From DATFYM01 sp035315065 (GTDB lineage Bacteria > Acidobacteriota > Terriglobia > UBA7540), in the NCBI GenBank assembly GCA_035315065.1, contig DATFYM010000050.1, positions 1 through 61,462 of the forward strand: DNA of 61,462 nucleotides. The letters are read 5' to 3'. How positions within the stretch are numbered: the stretch's first letter is position 1; every line of letters starts with the position of its first letter. The translations under genes and the position numbers were made by a program. Below, one piece after another: positions 16,609-24,951 of this stretch. The notes below the pieces were generated by a model. It saw only the letters and a list, made by a program, of their open reading frames with translations. It searched no databases and was not told the origin of the DNA.

Positions 16609-17958
16609 TCAATTGCTGACGCAACGAAAGCCCGCGTACACGTACGGGTAATGCGGCTGGAACCAGTTGCGGAAAGTGCGCCGCAACATGCAAGCGGCGG
16701 TCCGGGCGCAGCCGCCCTTCATCACGTAGTGCTTGCCGTCGAAGAAATTGGCCGAATAGCCGGGATAGAATGGGAACGCCTGAAACCCCGGGAAGGGCTC
16801 GAACAACGTTGAGGTCCACTCCCAGCCATTGCCGACGAGGTCCGTTGCGCCAAAGGCGCTTGCTCCGGCCGGATGTGCGTTCACCGGAGTAGGATCCCAC
16901 CGATGGAAATCGAAGTTTCCGTATGCGGCCGCGGGAGGTTGGTGGCCCCAAGGGTAGTCGCGCTCGCCCCCTTCAGGTGTCCCGAAGGCAGCGCGGTGCC
17001 ACTGGGCTTCTGTCGGTAGCGACTTGCCCTTCCAGCGTGCGTAGGCGGCGGCTTCCGCGTGGCTCACGTAAGCCGGCCAATCAGCGGGAAGTGGGACTTC
17101 ATCGAACATGGTGCGACAAAACCAGGCGCCATTTCGCTGCGTCCAGAACCTGGGATGGCGGATGGCATCCCTGGTGACCCAGTCCCACGCGTCCTTGTCC
17201 CAAAGCTCGCGATCCTCGTAGCCGCCGGCGCGGAGGAACTCCAGAAACTCGCCGTTCGTTACCTTGTAGGCGTCAACGGCGAAGGCCGGCACGGTTTCGC
17301 TGTGCTCTTCAAACTCGTTGTCCCAACCAAAAGCGCCGCCTTCGATGGCCTCGCGACGCCGCAGGCCCAGCGTCACTGCGCCTGCCGGAATGTCGATCAT
17401 CCTGGGCGCGGCGGGTGCTGTGATCGGCGGCGTCAAAGGTGGGGGGGCAATCTTGCGCTCCCACGGTAACTGGTGGAACATGTAGGCGAGCGTTTCCGCG
17501 TGCATCAGGCGGTGTTCAATGGCCACCTGCAGCAAGGTCGATTCGTCGACCCCCTGCGCGGCGGTGCCGGCGAGCACTTCTCCTTCGAGGCGCCTGTCGA
17601 GCCTCTCGCGAACCTCGTGATTGTACCGACGAATCTCTTCGAGAGCAGGCCAGTCCGCAGGCTGGTCGTCCGGTAGGCCGCCGCCGACAGGGTCGATTCC
17701 AAACGCGAGCAGCTTGTCGAACTCAGGATGGAACGACTTCAGGTCGAAGGCGTAAGCAGATAGAAGATTCCAATCGAAGGCTTCCAGGTGGCCGACGTAG
17801 AAAACGATCCGGTGCCGCTCTGGGATCGGGCGCTCGTAAAATGAATCAGGTCGAACAACCTCGAAGAGGCTGTCGGTGAGGCATCGGGATTCCGCCAGGC
17901 GAGTGACAAGGTTCTTCCGGGACGAAGGCTCGTTTCGAGTTTCAAGCATCGGTTTCAC
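16609..17958 (-). CDS. egtB: Ergothioneine sulfoxide synthase EgtB
   Basis: A non-heme iron enzyme joining hercynine to a thiol compound with oxygen. The N-terminal DinB-like region (about residues 30-165) supplies iron ligands: VGHLEAFDWN and HRLMHAETLAYMFHQLP. The C-terminal formylglycine-generating-enzyme-like domain (about 195-449) has VTNGEFLEFL, AYARWKGKSLPTEAQWHRAA, GNGWEWT and the end YPYVYAGFRCV. No egtA or egtC homologue is nearby. EgtB from the acidobacterium Chloracidobacterium thermophilum is known to use cysteine directly; this gene may do the same, which is inference. ATGs at 17958 and 17949 are both possible starts. Confidence 0.93.
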   Translation of the reverse strand: MKPMLETRNEPSSRKNLVTRLAESRCLTDSLFEVVRPDSFYERPIPERHRIVFYVGHLEAFDWNLLSAYAFDLKSFHPEFDKLLAFGIDPVGGGLPDDQPADWPALEEIRRYNHEVRERLDRRLEGEVLAGTAAQGVDESTLLQVAIEHRLMHAETLAYMFHQLPWERKIAPPPLTPPITAPAAPRMIDIPAGAVTLGLRRREAIEGGAFGWDNEFEEHSETVPAFAVDAYKVTNGEFLEFLRAGGYEDRELWDKDAWDWVTRDAIRHPRFWTQRNGAWFCRTMFDEVPLPADWPAYVSHAEAAAYARWKGKSLPTEAQWHRAAFGTPEGGERDYPWGHQPPAAAYGNFDFHRWDPTPVNAHPAGASAFGATDLVGNGWEWTSTLFEPFPGFQAFPFYPGYSANFFDGKHYVMKGGCARTAACMLRRTFRNWFQPHYPYVYAGFRCVSN

Positions 17959-18162
17959 GCCCTTTCAGGACCGTTCAGGATATGATGGCCTCCTGCAGTC
18001 CGATTGGATGACTCGCGGCGTCGGCCGGATGCGAAGCAGCATGTCTCGCTGGTGACTGGGTTTCCTGGCCCAGAGGACCATGTTATCGTTTGCGAGCGAC
18101 TGCAAATCTGGGGCTGAACGCGATGTATTATTCCAAGGCTGCCGGAGCGATGGACCGGACCT

Positions 18163-18936
18163 ATGGAGAAGATCGCCGCATACATCATCGAATTTCGCGA
18201 CGTCCACTATGCGATCAACGCCGGTGCCCACTTGGTCGCCGGCCTCGACCTGCGGGTGGAGCATGGCGAGACGCTGGTGTTGCTGGGCCGGAGTGGCTCC
18301 GGCAAGACCACCACGCTCAAGTTGATCAACGGACTGCTTGCGCCGACCTCGGGCAAGGTGCTCGTGGAAGGTCAACCGACCACGGCTTGGGACCCCATCC
18401 GGCTGCGGCGTCGCATCGGATACGCGATCCAGGAAGTCGGCCTTTTCCCCCACTTCACGGTGGAACGTAACATCGGCCTCGTCCCTCGACTCGAAGGCTG
18501 GTCTCCGGAGCGGACCCGCGAGCGAGTACGTGAATTGCTCGCGCTGGTGGGCCTTGACCATCAGTTAGGCAAACGCTATCCGAGCGAGCTTTCGGGAGGC
18601 CAACGGCAGCGCGTCGGCGTGGCGCGGGCGCTGGCCGCCGATCCGCCGATCCTGCTGATGGACGAACCCTTCGGGGCGCTCGATCCCATCACGCGGGCGG
18701 AGATCCAGCAGGAGTTTCTGCGTCTTCGCGAGCAACTGCACAAGACCATCGTATTCGTGACCCACGACCTGCGCGAGGCGTTGCTGCTGGCCCATCGCAT
18801 CGGTTTGTTCGAGGCGGGGCGATTGGTGGGAGTCTATACGTCGGCAGAGTTCTTGAAGGCAACGGACCCGGCGGCAGCATACTTGGCCGCCCTCGGAAGA
18901 AAGGAGACAGGAGTCAGGAGTCAGGAGTCAGAATAG
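18163..18936 (+). CDS. Osmoprotectant/glycine-betaine-type ABC transporter ATPase
   Basis: The ATPase of an OpuC/Yeh-type importer. Walker A is GRSGSGKTTTLK (about residues 45-56), the Q loop is YAIQEVGLFPHFTV, the signature is LSGGQRQRVGVARAL, Walker B is ILLMDEPFGALDP and the switch His is in VTHDLREA. 257 residues; there is no C-terminal CBS pair as in OpuCA/ProV long forms. The last ten codons (ETGVRSQESE) and the TAG stop are encoded by the intercistronic repeat, so the C-terminus is repeat-derived. Followed by permease and binding-protein genes on the same strand. Confidence 0.9.
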   Translation: MEKIAAYIIEFRDVHYAINAGAHLVAGLDLRVEHGETLVLLGRSGSGKTTTLKLINGLLAPTSGKVLVEGQPTTAWDPIRLRRRIGYAIQEVGLFPHFTVERNIGLVPRLEGWSPERTRERVRELLALVGLDHQLGKRYPSELSGGQRQRVGVARALAADPPILLMDEPFGALDPITRAEIQQEFLRLREQLHKTIVFVTHDLREALLLAHRIGLFEAGRLVGVYTSAEFLKATDPAAAYLAALGRKETGVRSQESE

Positions 18937-19047
18937 AAGAAACAAGGAAACAGAAGTCAGCCGCTTCCGTTCTTCCCTCGCATCGTCGATCTGCAATCAT
19001 CAATTCGGTTATTCTGACTCCTGACTTCTGTCTCCTGTCTCCTTCTT
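18903..19047. repeat. Word hairpin, GGAGTCAGGAGTCAG family
   Basis: The left arm carries GACAGGAGTCAGGAGTCAGG and the right arm TTCTGACTCCTGACTTCTGT and CTCCTGTCTCCTT. The left arm is coding: it forms the C-terminus and stop of the ATPase gene. The right arm ends 14 bases before the permease start. A related half arm, TTGACTCCTGACTCCTAA, lies at 58482-58502. Confidence 0.88.
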
Positions 19048-19060
19048 TGAAGGTCACCGT

Positions 19061-19696
19061 ATGGGGCTACTAAGGTTTTTCTTCAACAACCACACCGAGG
19101 TGCTCGAACTGACTATCGAGCACTTATGGATGGTGGGGATTTCAACGCTGCTGGCGGCAACCATCGGGATACCGCTCGGTATTCTGCTCACCCGCCGGCC
19201 AGCGCTTAACAAACCCATTCTGGGAAGCGCCAACGTGATGCAGACGATCCCCGGCCTCGCGCTGTTCGGACTCTTGATGCCGGTGCCGTGGATCGGCGAG
19301 CGCGCCGACCGCCTGGCCGTCCTCGCCCTCACGCTTTATGCGTTGCTGCCGATCATCCGCAACACCCATGCTGGCATCACTGGCGTGGATCCCGCCGTAG
19401 TGGAGGCCGGACGCGGCATGGGCATGACGGATCGCCAACTACTGTTCCAGGCACAGTTGCCATTGGCACTGAGCGTAATCATCGCCGGCGTGCGCGTAGC
19501 CACCGTGATTTCCGTGGGCGTGGCCACGATCGCCGCAGCCATCGGCGCGGGCGGCCTCGGTGAATACATTTTCCGTGGCCTCGCCATGGTCAACAACCAA
19601 CTGATTCTCGCCGGCGCAGTTCCGGCCGCAGCGCTGGCGTTGCTGGCCGACTTCGCTCTGGGATTGTTGGAGCGCACGATAAGAAGTAGGCAGTAG
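19061..19696 (+). CDS. Osmoprotectant ABC transporter permease
   Basis: 211-residue inner-membrane permease of the OpuCB/YehW type. Several hydrophobic segments are visible: HLWMVGISTLLAATIGIPLG, a second near LADRLAVLALTLYALLPII, and a long C-terminal pair ending in VPAAALALLADFALGLLE. The EAA-like loop is GITGVDPAVVEAGRGMGMTD, followed by ATPase contact residues. The end SRQ and the stop TAG come from the AGGCAGTAGGCAG repeat word. Middle gene of a three-gene transporter operon. Confidence 0.9.
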   Translation: MGLLRFFFNNHTEVLELTIEHLWMVGISTLLAATIGIPLGILLTRRPALNKPILGSANVMQTIPGLALFGLLMPVPWIGERADRLAVLALTLYALLPIIRNTHAGITGVDPAVVEAGRGMGMTDRQLLFQAQLPLALSVIIAGVRVATVISVGVATIAAAIGAGGLGEYIFRGLAMVNNQLILAGAVPAAALALLADFALGLLERTIRSRQ

Positions 19697-19925
19697 GCAG
19701 AAGAAGGCAGTAGGCAGCAGGCAGCAGGCAGAAGGCAGTGGGCAGTACTCTTTGCCAGACGGGCAATGCTATGGGACAGTACGCTTCGACGAGTAATCCC
19801 GCGGCGCACCACCGGTGCTCCGCCGTCTGGGTTCTGCTTACTGCCTACTGCCGCCTGCCTACTGCCTACTGCCCTCCGCCTTCCGCCTTCTGCCTACTGC
19901 TTTCTGCCTTCTGCCTACTGTCTTC
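19684..19925. repeat. Word hairpin, GGCAGTAGGCAG family, overlapping two genes
   Basis: The left arm from 19684 carries GTAGGCAGTAGGCAGAAG and GGCAGTAGGCAGCAGGCAGC. The right arm at ~19843-19925 carries CTGCTTACTGCCTACTGCC, CTGCCTACTGCCTACTGCCC and more. The left arm supplies the end of the permease gene. The right arm is translated as the signal peptide of the binding-protein gene. Arms of the same family recur at 32378-32418, near 33965 and at 35290-35415. Confidence 0.9.
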
Positions 19926-20754
19926 CTGCGGCCCGCCCCGGCAAGACCGCATCGTGGTCGGATCCAAGAACTTCACCGAACAATTGATCCTCGGAGAATT
20001 GATCGCCCAGCAGATTGAGCGGGCCACGCGATTGCCGGTCGAGCGGCGTTTCTATCTGGCGGGAAGTTACATCTGTCATCAGGCGATTCTTGCGGGGCGG
20101 ATCGATATCTATGCGGAGTACACCGGCACCGCACTAACGGCTATCGTGAAGGAAAAACCGGAAGGCGACGCTGCCGAGGTCTTCAATCGAGTCAAGAAGG
20201 CCTATCAACGGCGCTTCCATCTGGACGTCTTCCCATCACTCGGATTCAACAACACGTTCGCCATCGTCATGCGCGGCGACGAAGCGCGTCGCCTTCACCT
20301 GCGCACCCTCTCCGAGGCCGCCAGATACGCCCCCGAATGGCGCGCCGGCTTTGGGTACGAGTTCATGGAGCGGCCTGACGGCTACCAGGGCTGGGCGAAA
20401 AGCTACGAACTCACGTTCGCCGCGCCGCCGCGCATTATGGATCTCGGGCTGCTCTACCGCGCCTTGGCTGAGAAACAAGTTGACGTGGTTGCCGGAAACT
20501 CCACCGACGGCTTGATTGCGGCCATGGATATGGCGGTGCTTGAAGACGATCGGCATTACTTCCCGCCTTACGAGGCCGTACCCATCGTGCGTGAGCAAAC
20601 CCTTGCGCGCCACCCGGAAGTTGGGCGTGCGATCGAGGAACTCGCCGGGAGAATCTCGGCTGAGGAAATGCGACGGATGAACTACGCTGTCGATGGCCAA
20701 CGCCGCGATGCCAAAGAAGTCGTGCAGGATTTCCTGCGTTCCGAGGGACTCTGA
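19738..20754 (+). CDS. Osmoprotectant ABC substrate-binding lipoprotein with repeat-derived signal peptide
   Basis: The mature part starts PRQDRIVVGSKNFTEQLILG, the canonical N-terminus of OpuCC/OsmX-type binding proteins, and continues with IDIYAEYTGTALTAI, GFNNTFAIVMR and KQVDVVAGNSTDGLI. It captures quaternary-amine-type osmolytes in the periplasm and hands them to the permease. The preceding hydrophobic segment reads LLTAYCRLPTAYC, then SAFCLLLSAFCLLSSC; it is a credible lipoprotein signal with lipobox LSSC, but it is encoded entirely by the degenerate CTGCCTACTGCC repeat. Start is uncertain: GTG at 19738 or ATG at 19771. Without the repeat the protein would have no export signal. Confidence 0.88.
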   Translation: MGSTLCQTGNAMGQYASTSNPAAHHRCSAVWVLLTAYCRLPTAYCPPPSAFCLLLSAFCLLSSCGPPRQDRIVVGSKNFTEQLILGELIAQQIERATRLPVERRFYLAGSYICHQAILAGRIDIYAEYTGTALTAIVKEKPEGDAAEVFNRVKKAYQRRFHLDVFPSLGFNNTFAIVMRGDEARRLHLRTLSEAARYAPEWRAGFGYEFMERPDGYQGWAKSYELTFAAPPRIMDLGLLYRALAEKQVDVVAGNSTDGLIAAMDMAVLEDDRHYFPPYEAVPIVREQTLARHPEVGRAIEELAGRISAEEMRRMNYAVDGQRRDAKEVVQDFLRSEGL

Positions 20755-20756
20755 AA

Positions 20757-20842
20757 AAGAAGTCGAGAGTCGAAAGTTGAAAGTCGAAAGCAAAAACCCA
20801 TGGTCGTTTACTTCGACTTTCAACTTTCGACTTTCAACTTCC
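20757..20842. repeat. Word hairpin, GTCGAAAGTTGAAA family
   Basis: Left arm AGTCGAGAGTCGAAAGTTGA plus AAGTCGAAAG; right arm CTTCGACTTTCAACTTTCGA plus CTTTCAACTTCC. It fills the gap between convergent stops of the binding-protein and SYLF genes and touches both. Confidence 0.88.
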
Positions 20843-20843
20843 T

Positions 20844-21548
20844 TCACGCACTGGGGAACGGCTGGCCGCCGCGAGGTGAGTACTTCCCCAGGGTATTGTC
20901 CAGCGGCTTCGCGGCCGCAGGAGGGCTGGCAACACCGTCCATCAGAATCTGCTTCGGTTCGTAGCCCTGCCCGTAGAGCCGGCGATTGGCATCGTCGTCG
21001 GCTCTCAGCACCGCGCCGTCGAGCGAGACTCCGGCAAAGAGCCCGCGGGAACGCGAATAGCTGAGGATCTCAGCGTGCATTTGCACGTCGGTTGCGCCCT
21101 CCGCCGTGCGCCCCACCGGCCCTGCTGCCGCCGAGATATCCGCGCCCAGCTTGACCCCCGTCTGCAACAGCTTGCGCATGCCTCCCGGGTTCATCACGAT
21201 GAAAACGATGTCCGTGGCCTCTCCGCCGATCTGAAAGCCGAAGTTGCCTCCGAACAAAGTAAACATCGACGGCGCGCCCCACGCGCCGTTGCCGCCCTTG
21301 CGGCAGACGAGCGCGCCGCGTCCGTATTTGCCGCCGACACCAAACGCAAGTTTAAGCTCGGAAGGGATGATGCCGACGCAGACGGCCTTATCGAGCAAGT
21401 CCTGAGGGATGCCTTTTTCCGGCGTTTGCATGATCTCATTGACGACGAAGGTGGCGGATTCCAGTCGTTTCGCTTCTTTGCTTTGCCGGTCCGCCAGAGC
21501 TGTGGCCGAGAAGGCCAGGCTCAGAACAACACCTATAATCTTGCGCAT
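20844..21548 (-). CDS. SYLF/Ysc84-type lipid-binding protein, copy 1
   Basis: 234 residues with an N-terminal signal peptide (IIGVVLSLAFSATALA). The body carries the SYLF/DUF500 pattern: VVNEIMQTPEKGIPQDLLDKA, CVGIIPSELKLAFGVGGKYG, GGNFGFQIGGEATDIVFIVM, LGADISAAAGPVGRTAEG and EILSYSRSRGLFAGVSLDG. In eukaryotes the SYLF fold binds phosphoinositides; bacterial secreted forms are uncharacterised. A second copy lies directly upstream. Confidence 0.9.
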   Translation of the reverse strand: MRKIIGVVLSLAFSATALADRQSKEAKRLESATFVVNEIMQTPEKGIPQDLLDKAVCVGIIPSELKLAFGVGGKYGRGALVCRKGGNGAWGAPSMFTLFGGNFGFQIGGEATDIVFIVMNPGGMRKLLQTGVKLGADISAAAGPVGRTAEGATDVQMHAEILSYSRSRGLFAGVSLDGAVLRADDDANRRLYGQGYEPKQILMDGVASPPAAAKPLDNTLGKYSPRGGQPFPSA

Positions 21549-21690
21549 GTTGCTTCCTTTCCTGATCCGCCCCTCCCGGTTCTAACCCAGCGATGAAAAC
21601 TCGATTCCGGGGACCCGCCGGAACACTTTTTCAGCAACCTGTAACACCATTCAGATGATCTCTACCACGCCCGCGTTGTGCGCCGGAGCC

Positions 21691-22395
21691 TCAAGATTTA
21701 CTGAACGGCGCTCCGCCGCGCGGCGAGCATTTCGTCAGGGCGTTGTCCAGGGGCCGTGCGGCGACCGGGGTTTTGACGGAGCCGTCAATGAGGATCTGTT
21801 TGGGCTCGAGCTTTTGCCCGTAGAGCTTCTCGTTGTTTCCCGCGTCCTGTTTGAAGACGGCACCCTCGAGCGACACGCCCGCGAACAGACCCTTGGTGCG
21901 CGAATAGCTCAGGATCTCAGCGTTCATCTGCGCGTCGGTGGCGCCCTCGGCGGTTCGACCGACGGGCCCTGCCGCCGCCGATGCGTCGGCCCCCAGCTTC
22001 ACATCGTCAACGACCAGCTTTTTCGCGCCTCTCGCATTCATCACCAGAAAGACCACGTCCGTAGCCTTGCCTCCCAGTTGAAACCCGATATTCGCGCCCC
22101 CCAGCCTGAACAGCGACGGCGCGCCCCACGGTCCGTTTCCGTGGCGGCGGCATACCAACACGCCCCGGCCGTAGGTGCCACCAATGCCTACCGCGATCCG
22201 TACTTCGGCGGGGACGATCCCCACGCAAACGGCTTTGCTAAAGAGATCGCCGGGGATGGCCTTGTCCGGAGCGGTCATGATTTCGTTCAAAACCGACGTC
22301 GATTTTTCCAATTGCGAGACAGCCTTGCTCTCGTCAGCCGCGACTGCGGACGTGCACGTCGCCAAACAAACCATGGCCAGCCATAGTCTCTTCAT
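21691..22395 (-). CDS. SYLF/Ysc84-type lipid-binding protein, copy 2
   Basis: Same length (234) and colinear with the downstream gene: signal peptide LAMVCLATCTSAVAA, then LFSKAVCVGIVPAEVRIAVG, GGANIGFQLGGKATDVVFLV, LGADASAAAGPVGRTAEG and SYSRTKGLFAGVSLEGAV. Divergence is concentrated in the N-terminal third. A tandem duplication with clear separation in sequence, so not recent. A 140-base gap separates the copies. Confidence 0.9.
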   Translation of the reverse strand: MKRLWLAMVCLATCTSAVAADESKAVSQLEKSTSVLNEIMTAPDKAIPGDLFSKAVCVGIVPAEVRIAVGIGGTYGRGVLVCRRHGNGPWGAPSLFRLGGANIGFQLGGKATDVVFLVMNARGAKKLVVDDVKLGADASAAAGPVGRTAEGATDAQMNAEILSYSRTKGLFAGVSLEGAVFKQDAGNNEKLYGQKLEPKQILIDGSVKTPVAARPLDNALTKCSPRGGAPFSKS

Positions 22396-22507
22396 CTCCC
22401 ACTCCTCCTGACGGGATTCTCAAGCACTCGCCGCATTCTTCGTTCTGCTCCATTCTGCCATCATTGAGTCCCGCCCGGACAGAGGAAAAAGGCCCTGTGA
22501 CCGGCCG

Positions 22508-22590
22508 CAGTGCCTGGTGGCGAGTGGTTCGTGGCTAGAAAGAAGGACCGAGCACCTCTTGCTAGCCACTAGCCACTAACCGCTACCCAC
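22508..22590. repeat. Word hairpin, AGTGG/CCACT family
   Basis: Left part carries CAGTGCCTGGTGGCGAGTGG and TTCGTGGCTAG; right part carries GCTAGCCACTAGCCACTAAC and CGCTACCCAC. Same word family as 12215-12297. It lies between the SYLF gene and the divergent alcohol dehydrogenase. Confidence 0.75.
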
Positions 22591-22645
22591 TTCACTTCTT
22601 AACGGGCTTGCTAGATGAGCGGCAGCTTCGGTACACTCGAAGCCT

Positions 22646-23650
22646 ATGCGTGCCATGATTCTGAAAGAGCCCAAAGCGGCAGAAGCGGACCCACTGCTCG
22701 CCGCCGACCTGGCCAAGCCGATTCCGGTGGCGGGTGAGATTCGAGTTCGCGTGAACGTCTGCGGCGTTTGCCGCACCGACCTCCACATCGTGGAAGGCGA
22801 GTTGCCGCTGCCCCGCCTGCCGTTGGTCCCCGGGCACCAGATCGTTGGTGTGGTGGACGCGGTAGGCGCAGGCGTGCGCCAGTTTCACGAGGGCGATCGC
22901 GTCGGCATTCCCTGGCTCCACTGGGTCTGCGGCAAGTGCTTCTACTGCAAAAAGGGTGAAGAGAACCTTTGCGACCACGCCCGTTTCACCGGCTATCACG
23001 TCAACGGCGGTTACGCGGAGTGGACAGTGGTGGAGGAACCCTTCGCCTACAAGCTCCCGAAGGATTTCTCGGACCTTGAAGCCGCGCCGCTCCTTTGCGC
23101 CGGCATCATCGGTTACCGCTCCTTGAAGCTGAGCGGCGTGAAGCCGGGCGACCGCCTGGGCCTCTGGGGTTTTGGCTCCTCAGGCCACATCGTGCTTCAG
23201 GTGGCCAAGCACATGGGGTGCCAAGTCTATGTCTTCACCCGCGCCGAAGCGCACCGGCACCTGGCGGCGAAGCTGGGCGCCAATTGGGTGGGCGACTCGC
23301 ACGACGCGCCGCCCGCACCCATCGACGGCGCCATTATCTTCGCCCCCGTGGGCGCGTTGGCGCTCGACGCCCTGCGGGTGATGCGCAAGGGCGGTACGGT
23401 GGCGCTGGCCGGCATTACCATGAGCCCCATCCCGGAGACCGACTACCCGCATCTGCTCTACCACGAGCGCGTCCTCCGCAGCGTCGCCAACAACACCCGG
23501 CAGGACGTGCGAGAGTTCCTCCAACTCGCCGCCGAAATCCCCGTGCGAACGGAAGTGCGCGCGTTCAGTCTGGCCGAGGCGAACCTCGCGCTGCAAGCTC
23601 TGAAGCGCGACGAGATCCAGGGTTCGGCGGCACTCAAGATTGCCGAGTGA
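22646..23650 (+). CDS. Zinc-dependent alcohol dehydrogenase
   Basis: 334-residue medium-chain dehydrogenase. Catalytic zinc ligands are in CGVCRTDLH and PGHQIVG; the structural zinc site is CGKCFYCKKGEENLC (residues ~94-108). The Rossmann motif is GLWGFGSSGHI near residue 172. The active-site pattern and the AFARTD-like CARFTGYHVNGGYAEW region place it in the zinc-binding alcohol dehydrogenase family related to AdhA. Substrate not determined. It has no close operon partner. Confidence 0.9.
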   Translation: MRAMILKEPKAAEADPLLAADLAKPIPVAGEIRVRVNVCGVCRTDLHIVEGELPLPRLPLVPGHQIVGVVDAVGAGVRQFHEGDRVGIPWLHWVCGKCFYCKKGEENLCDHARFTGYHVNGGYAEWTVVEEPFAYKLPKDFSDLEAAPLLCAGIIGYRSLKLSGVKPGDRLGLWGFGSSGHIVLQVAKHMGCQVYVFTRAEAHRHLAAKLGANWVGDSHDAPPAPIDGAIIFAPVGALALDALRVMRKGGTVALAGITMSPIPETDYPHLLYHERVLRSVANNTRQDVREFLQLAAEIPVRTEVRAFSLAEANLALQALKRDEIQGSAALKIAE

Positions 23651-23657
23651 CCCTGCC

Positions 23658-23776
23658 TTGTGGCGCGGGCGTCCCGCCCGCTGTGGCGGGAGCGTCCCGC
23701 TCCCGTGCGAGCGAGGGTTCGCGCCGCCGATGATCACGCCTTTGCCCGAGCCACAGCGGGCGGGACGCCCGCGCTA
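23658..23776. repeat. GCGGGCGTCCCGCCCGC inverted repeat
   Basis: The left arm carries GCGCGGGCGTCCCGCCCGCT followed by GGCGGGAGCGTCCCGCTCCC. The right arm carries AGCGGGCGGGACGCCCGCGC. A shorter variant, GCGGTCCCGCC/GGCGGGACCGC, sits inside the coding region at 31509-31532, and another related piece lies near 26711-26738. Confidence 0.8.
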
Positions 23777-23798
23777 TGTTCGTCTCCTTGGAGGTCAT

Positions 23799-24827
23799 AT
23801 GTTGATTGGCAGAGCCAAACCAGAACTGGCGTTTCTCGCCTTCAGTGTGGCGCTGCTCCCTGCCGCGGTTCATGCGCAGGGGCCCGTCGAACTGCGGCGA
23901 GCGGACGACACCGTCAGCGTGACGATCGGCGGCAAGCCTGTCGGCGCATATTACTTTGCCCCCGACTCTCCCAAGCCTTACTTCTCTCCGTTGCGCAGCG
24001 CCCAAGGGACCATCGTGACGCGTGGCTGGCCAATGGTGAAGGATATCCCCGGCGAGAGCCACGACCATCCTCACCACCGCGGCATGTTCTTCGCCCACGG
24101 CGACATTAACGGCATCGACTTCTGGGGCGAGGGGACACCGGCCAAGCCGGCGCAAACGGCTCACGGCACGTTTTATTCGAGCGAGGATCTGCCCAAAGGG
24201 CGCACGGTTTTTCGCAAGCTGGAAGAAGCCACGAGCGGACCCGACTCCGGCCGCCTTCGCGCCGACTTCGACTTGGTCGGCCCTGATGGAAAGAAGATCG
24301 CCGAGGAGACGCAGGCCTATACCTTCCGAGGCGACGAGAGCAGCCGCACCATCGACTGCGAGTTCACCATCCGCGCCACCGACGGCCCGGTGAAGATGGG
24401 CGACACCAAGGAAGGCACGTTTGCCATCCGCCTGGTGAAGGCGCTCGAGGACCCCAACGTCACCATGCTGAATTCGGAAGGCAAAACGGGTGAGAAACAG
24501 ATTTGGGGCAAGCGCGCGAACTGGGTGGATTACTCGGGAGTGGTGGCGGGCGAAAAGCTCGGCATCGCCATCTTCGACAGCCCCTCGAACATCAAGCATC
24601 CTACTTACTGGCATGCACGCGGCTACGGCCTCTTCGCGGTGAATCCCTTCGGCGAACACGATTTCTACAACGATCCCAAACGCGACGGCAGCGTCACCAT
24701 TCCCGCCGGCGGCTCACTCTCGCTGCGCTACCGTGTCTATATCCATCACGGCGACGCCGCAGACGCCAAGGTGGCCGAAGCCTACCAGAACTACCTCAGG
24801 AACAGTGACGAGAGACTAGTTAAATAG
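23799..24827 (+). CDS. Secreted DUF6807 (PmoA-like) protein
   Basis: 342 residues, starting at the ATG at 23799 behind a GGAGGT site. Signal peptide LAFLAFSVALLPAAVHAQ. The DUF6807 core has PYFSPLRSAQGTIVTRGWPM, DHPHHRGMFFAHGDINGIDFW, and later a beta-rich C-terminal half with YWHARGYGLFAVNPFG. The histidine-rich HDHPHHRG motif may bind metal. This family is common in planctomycete and acidobacterial sugar-degradation loci; despite the PmoA name it is not a methane monooxygenase subunit. Precise role unknown. Confidence 0.88.
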   Translation: MLIGRAKPELAFLAFSVALLPAAVHAQGPVELRRADDTVSVTIGGKPVGAYYFAPDSPKPYFSPLRSAQGTIVTRGWPMVKDIPGESHDHPHHRGMFFAHGDINGIDFWGEGTPAKPAQTAHGTFYSSEDLPKGRTVFRKLEEATSGPDSGRLRADFDLVGPDGKKIAEETQAYTFRGDESSRTIDCEFTIRATDGPVKMGDTKEGTFAIRLVKALEDPNVTMLNSEGKTGEKQIWGKRANWVDYSGVVAGEKLGIAIFDSPSNIKHPTYWHARGYGLFAVNPFGEHDFYNDPKRDGSVTIPAGGSLSLRYRVYIHHGDAADAKVAEAYQNYLRNSDERLVK

Positions 24828-24867
24828 CTATTAAGTATCCGATTTGATAACATTAGATACTCGTCCG

Positions 24868-24937
24868 TAGTCCGTGGTCCGTTGTCCCGTCATCGGTTGC
24901 TATTCTTCGGCAACTGACAACGGACAACGGACGCAGA
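24868..24937. repeat. Word hairpin, GTCCGTGGTCCGTTGTCC family
   Basis: Left arm TCCGTAGTCCGTGGTCCGTT plus GTC; right arm ACTGACAACGGACAACGGAC. It lies between the DUF6807 gene and the convergent NYN gene. Confidence 0.85.
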
Positions 24938-24951
24938 GCCACCGGGCATTG

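Noticed and set aside
23640..23798. N-terminal extension of the DUF6807 protein
   Set aside because: The extension is translated from the GCGGGCGTCCCGC repeat; the GGAGGT site and signal peptide support the ATG at 23799.
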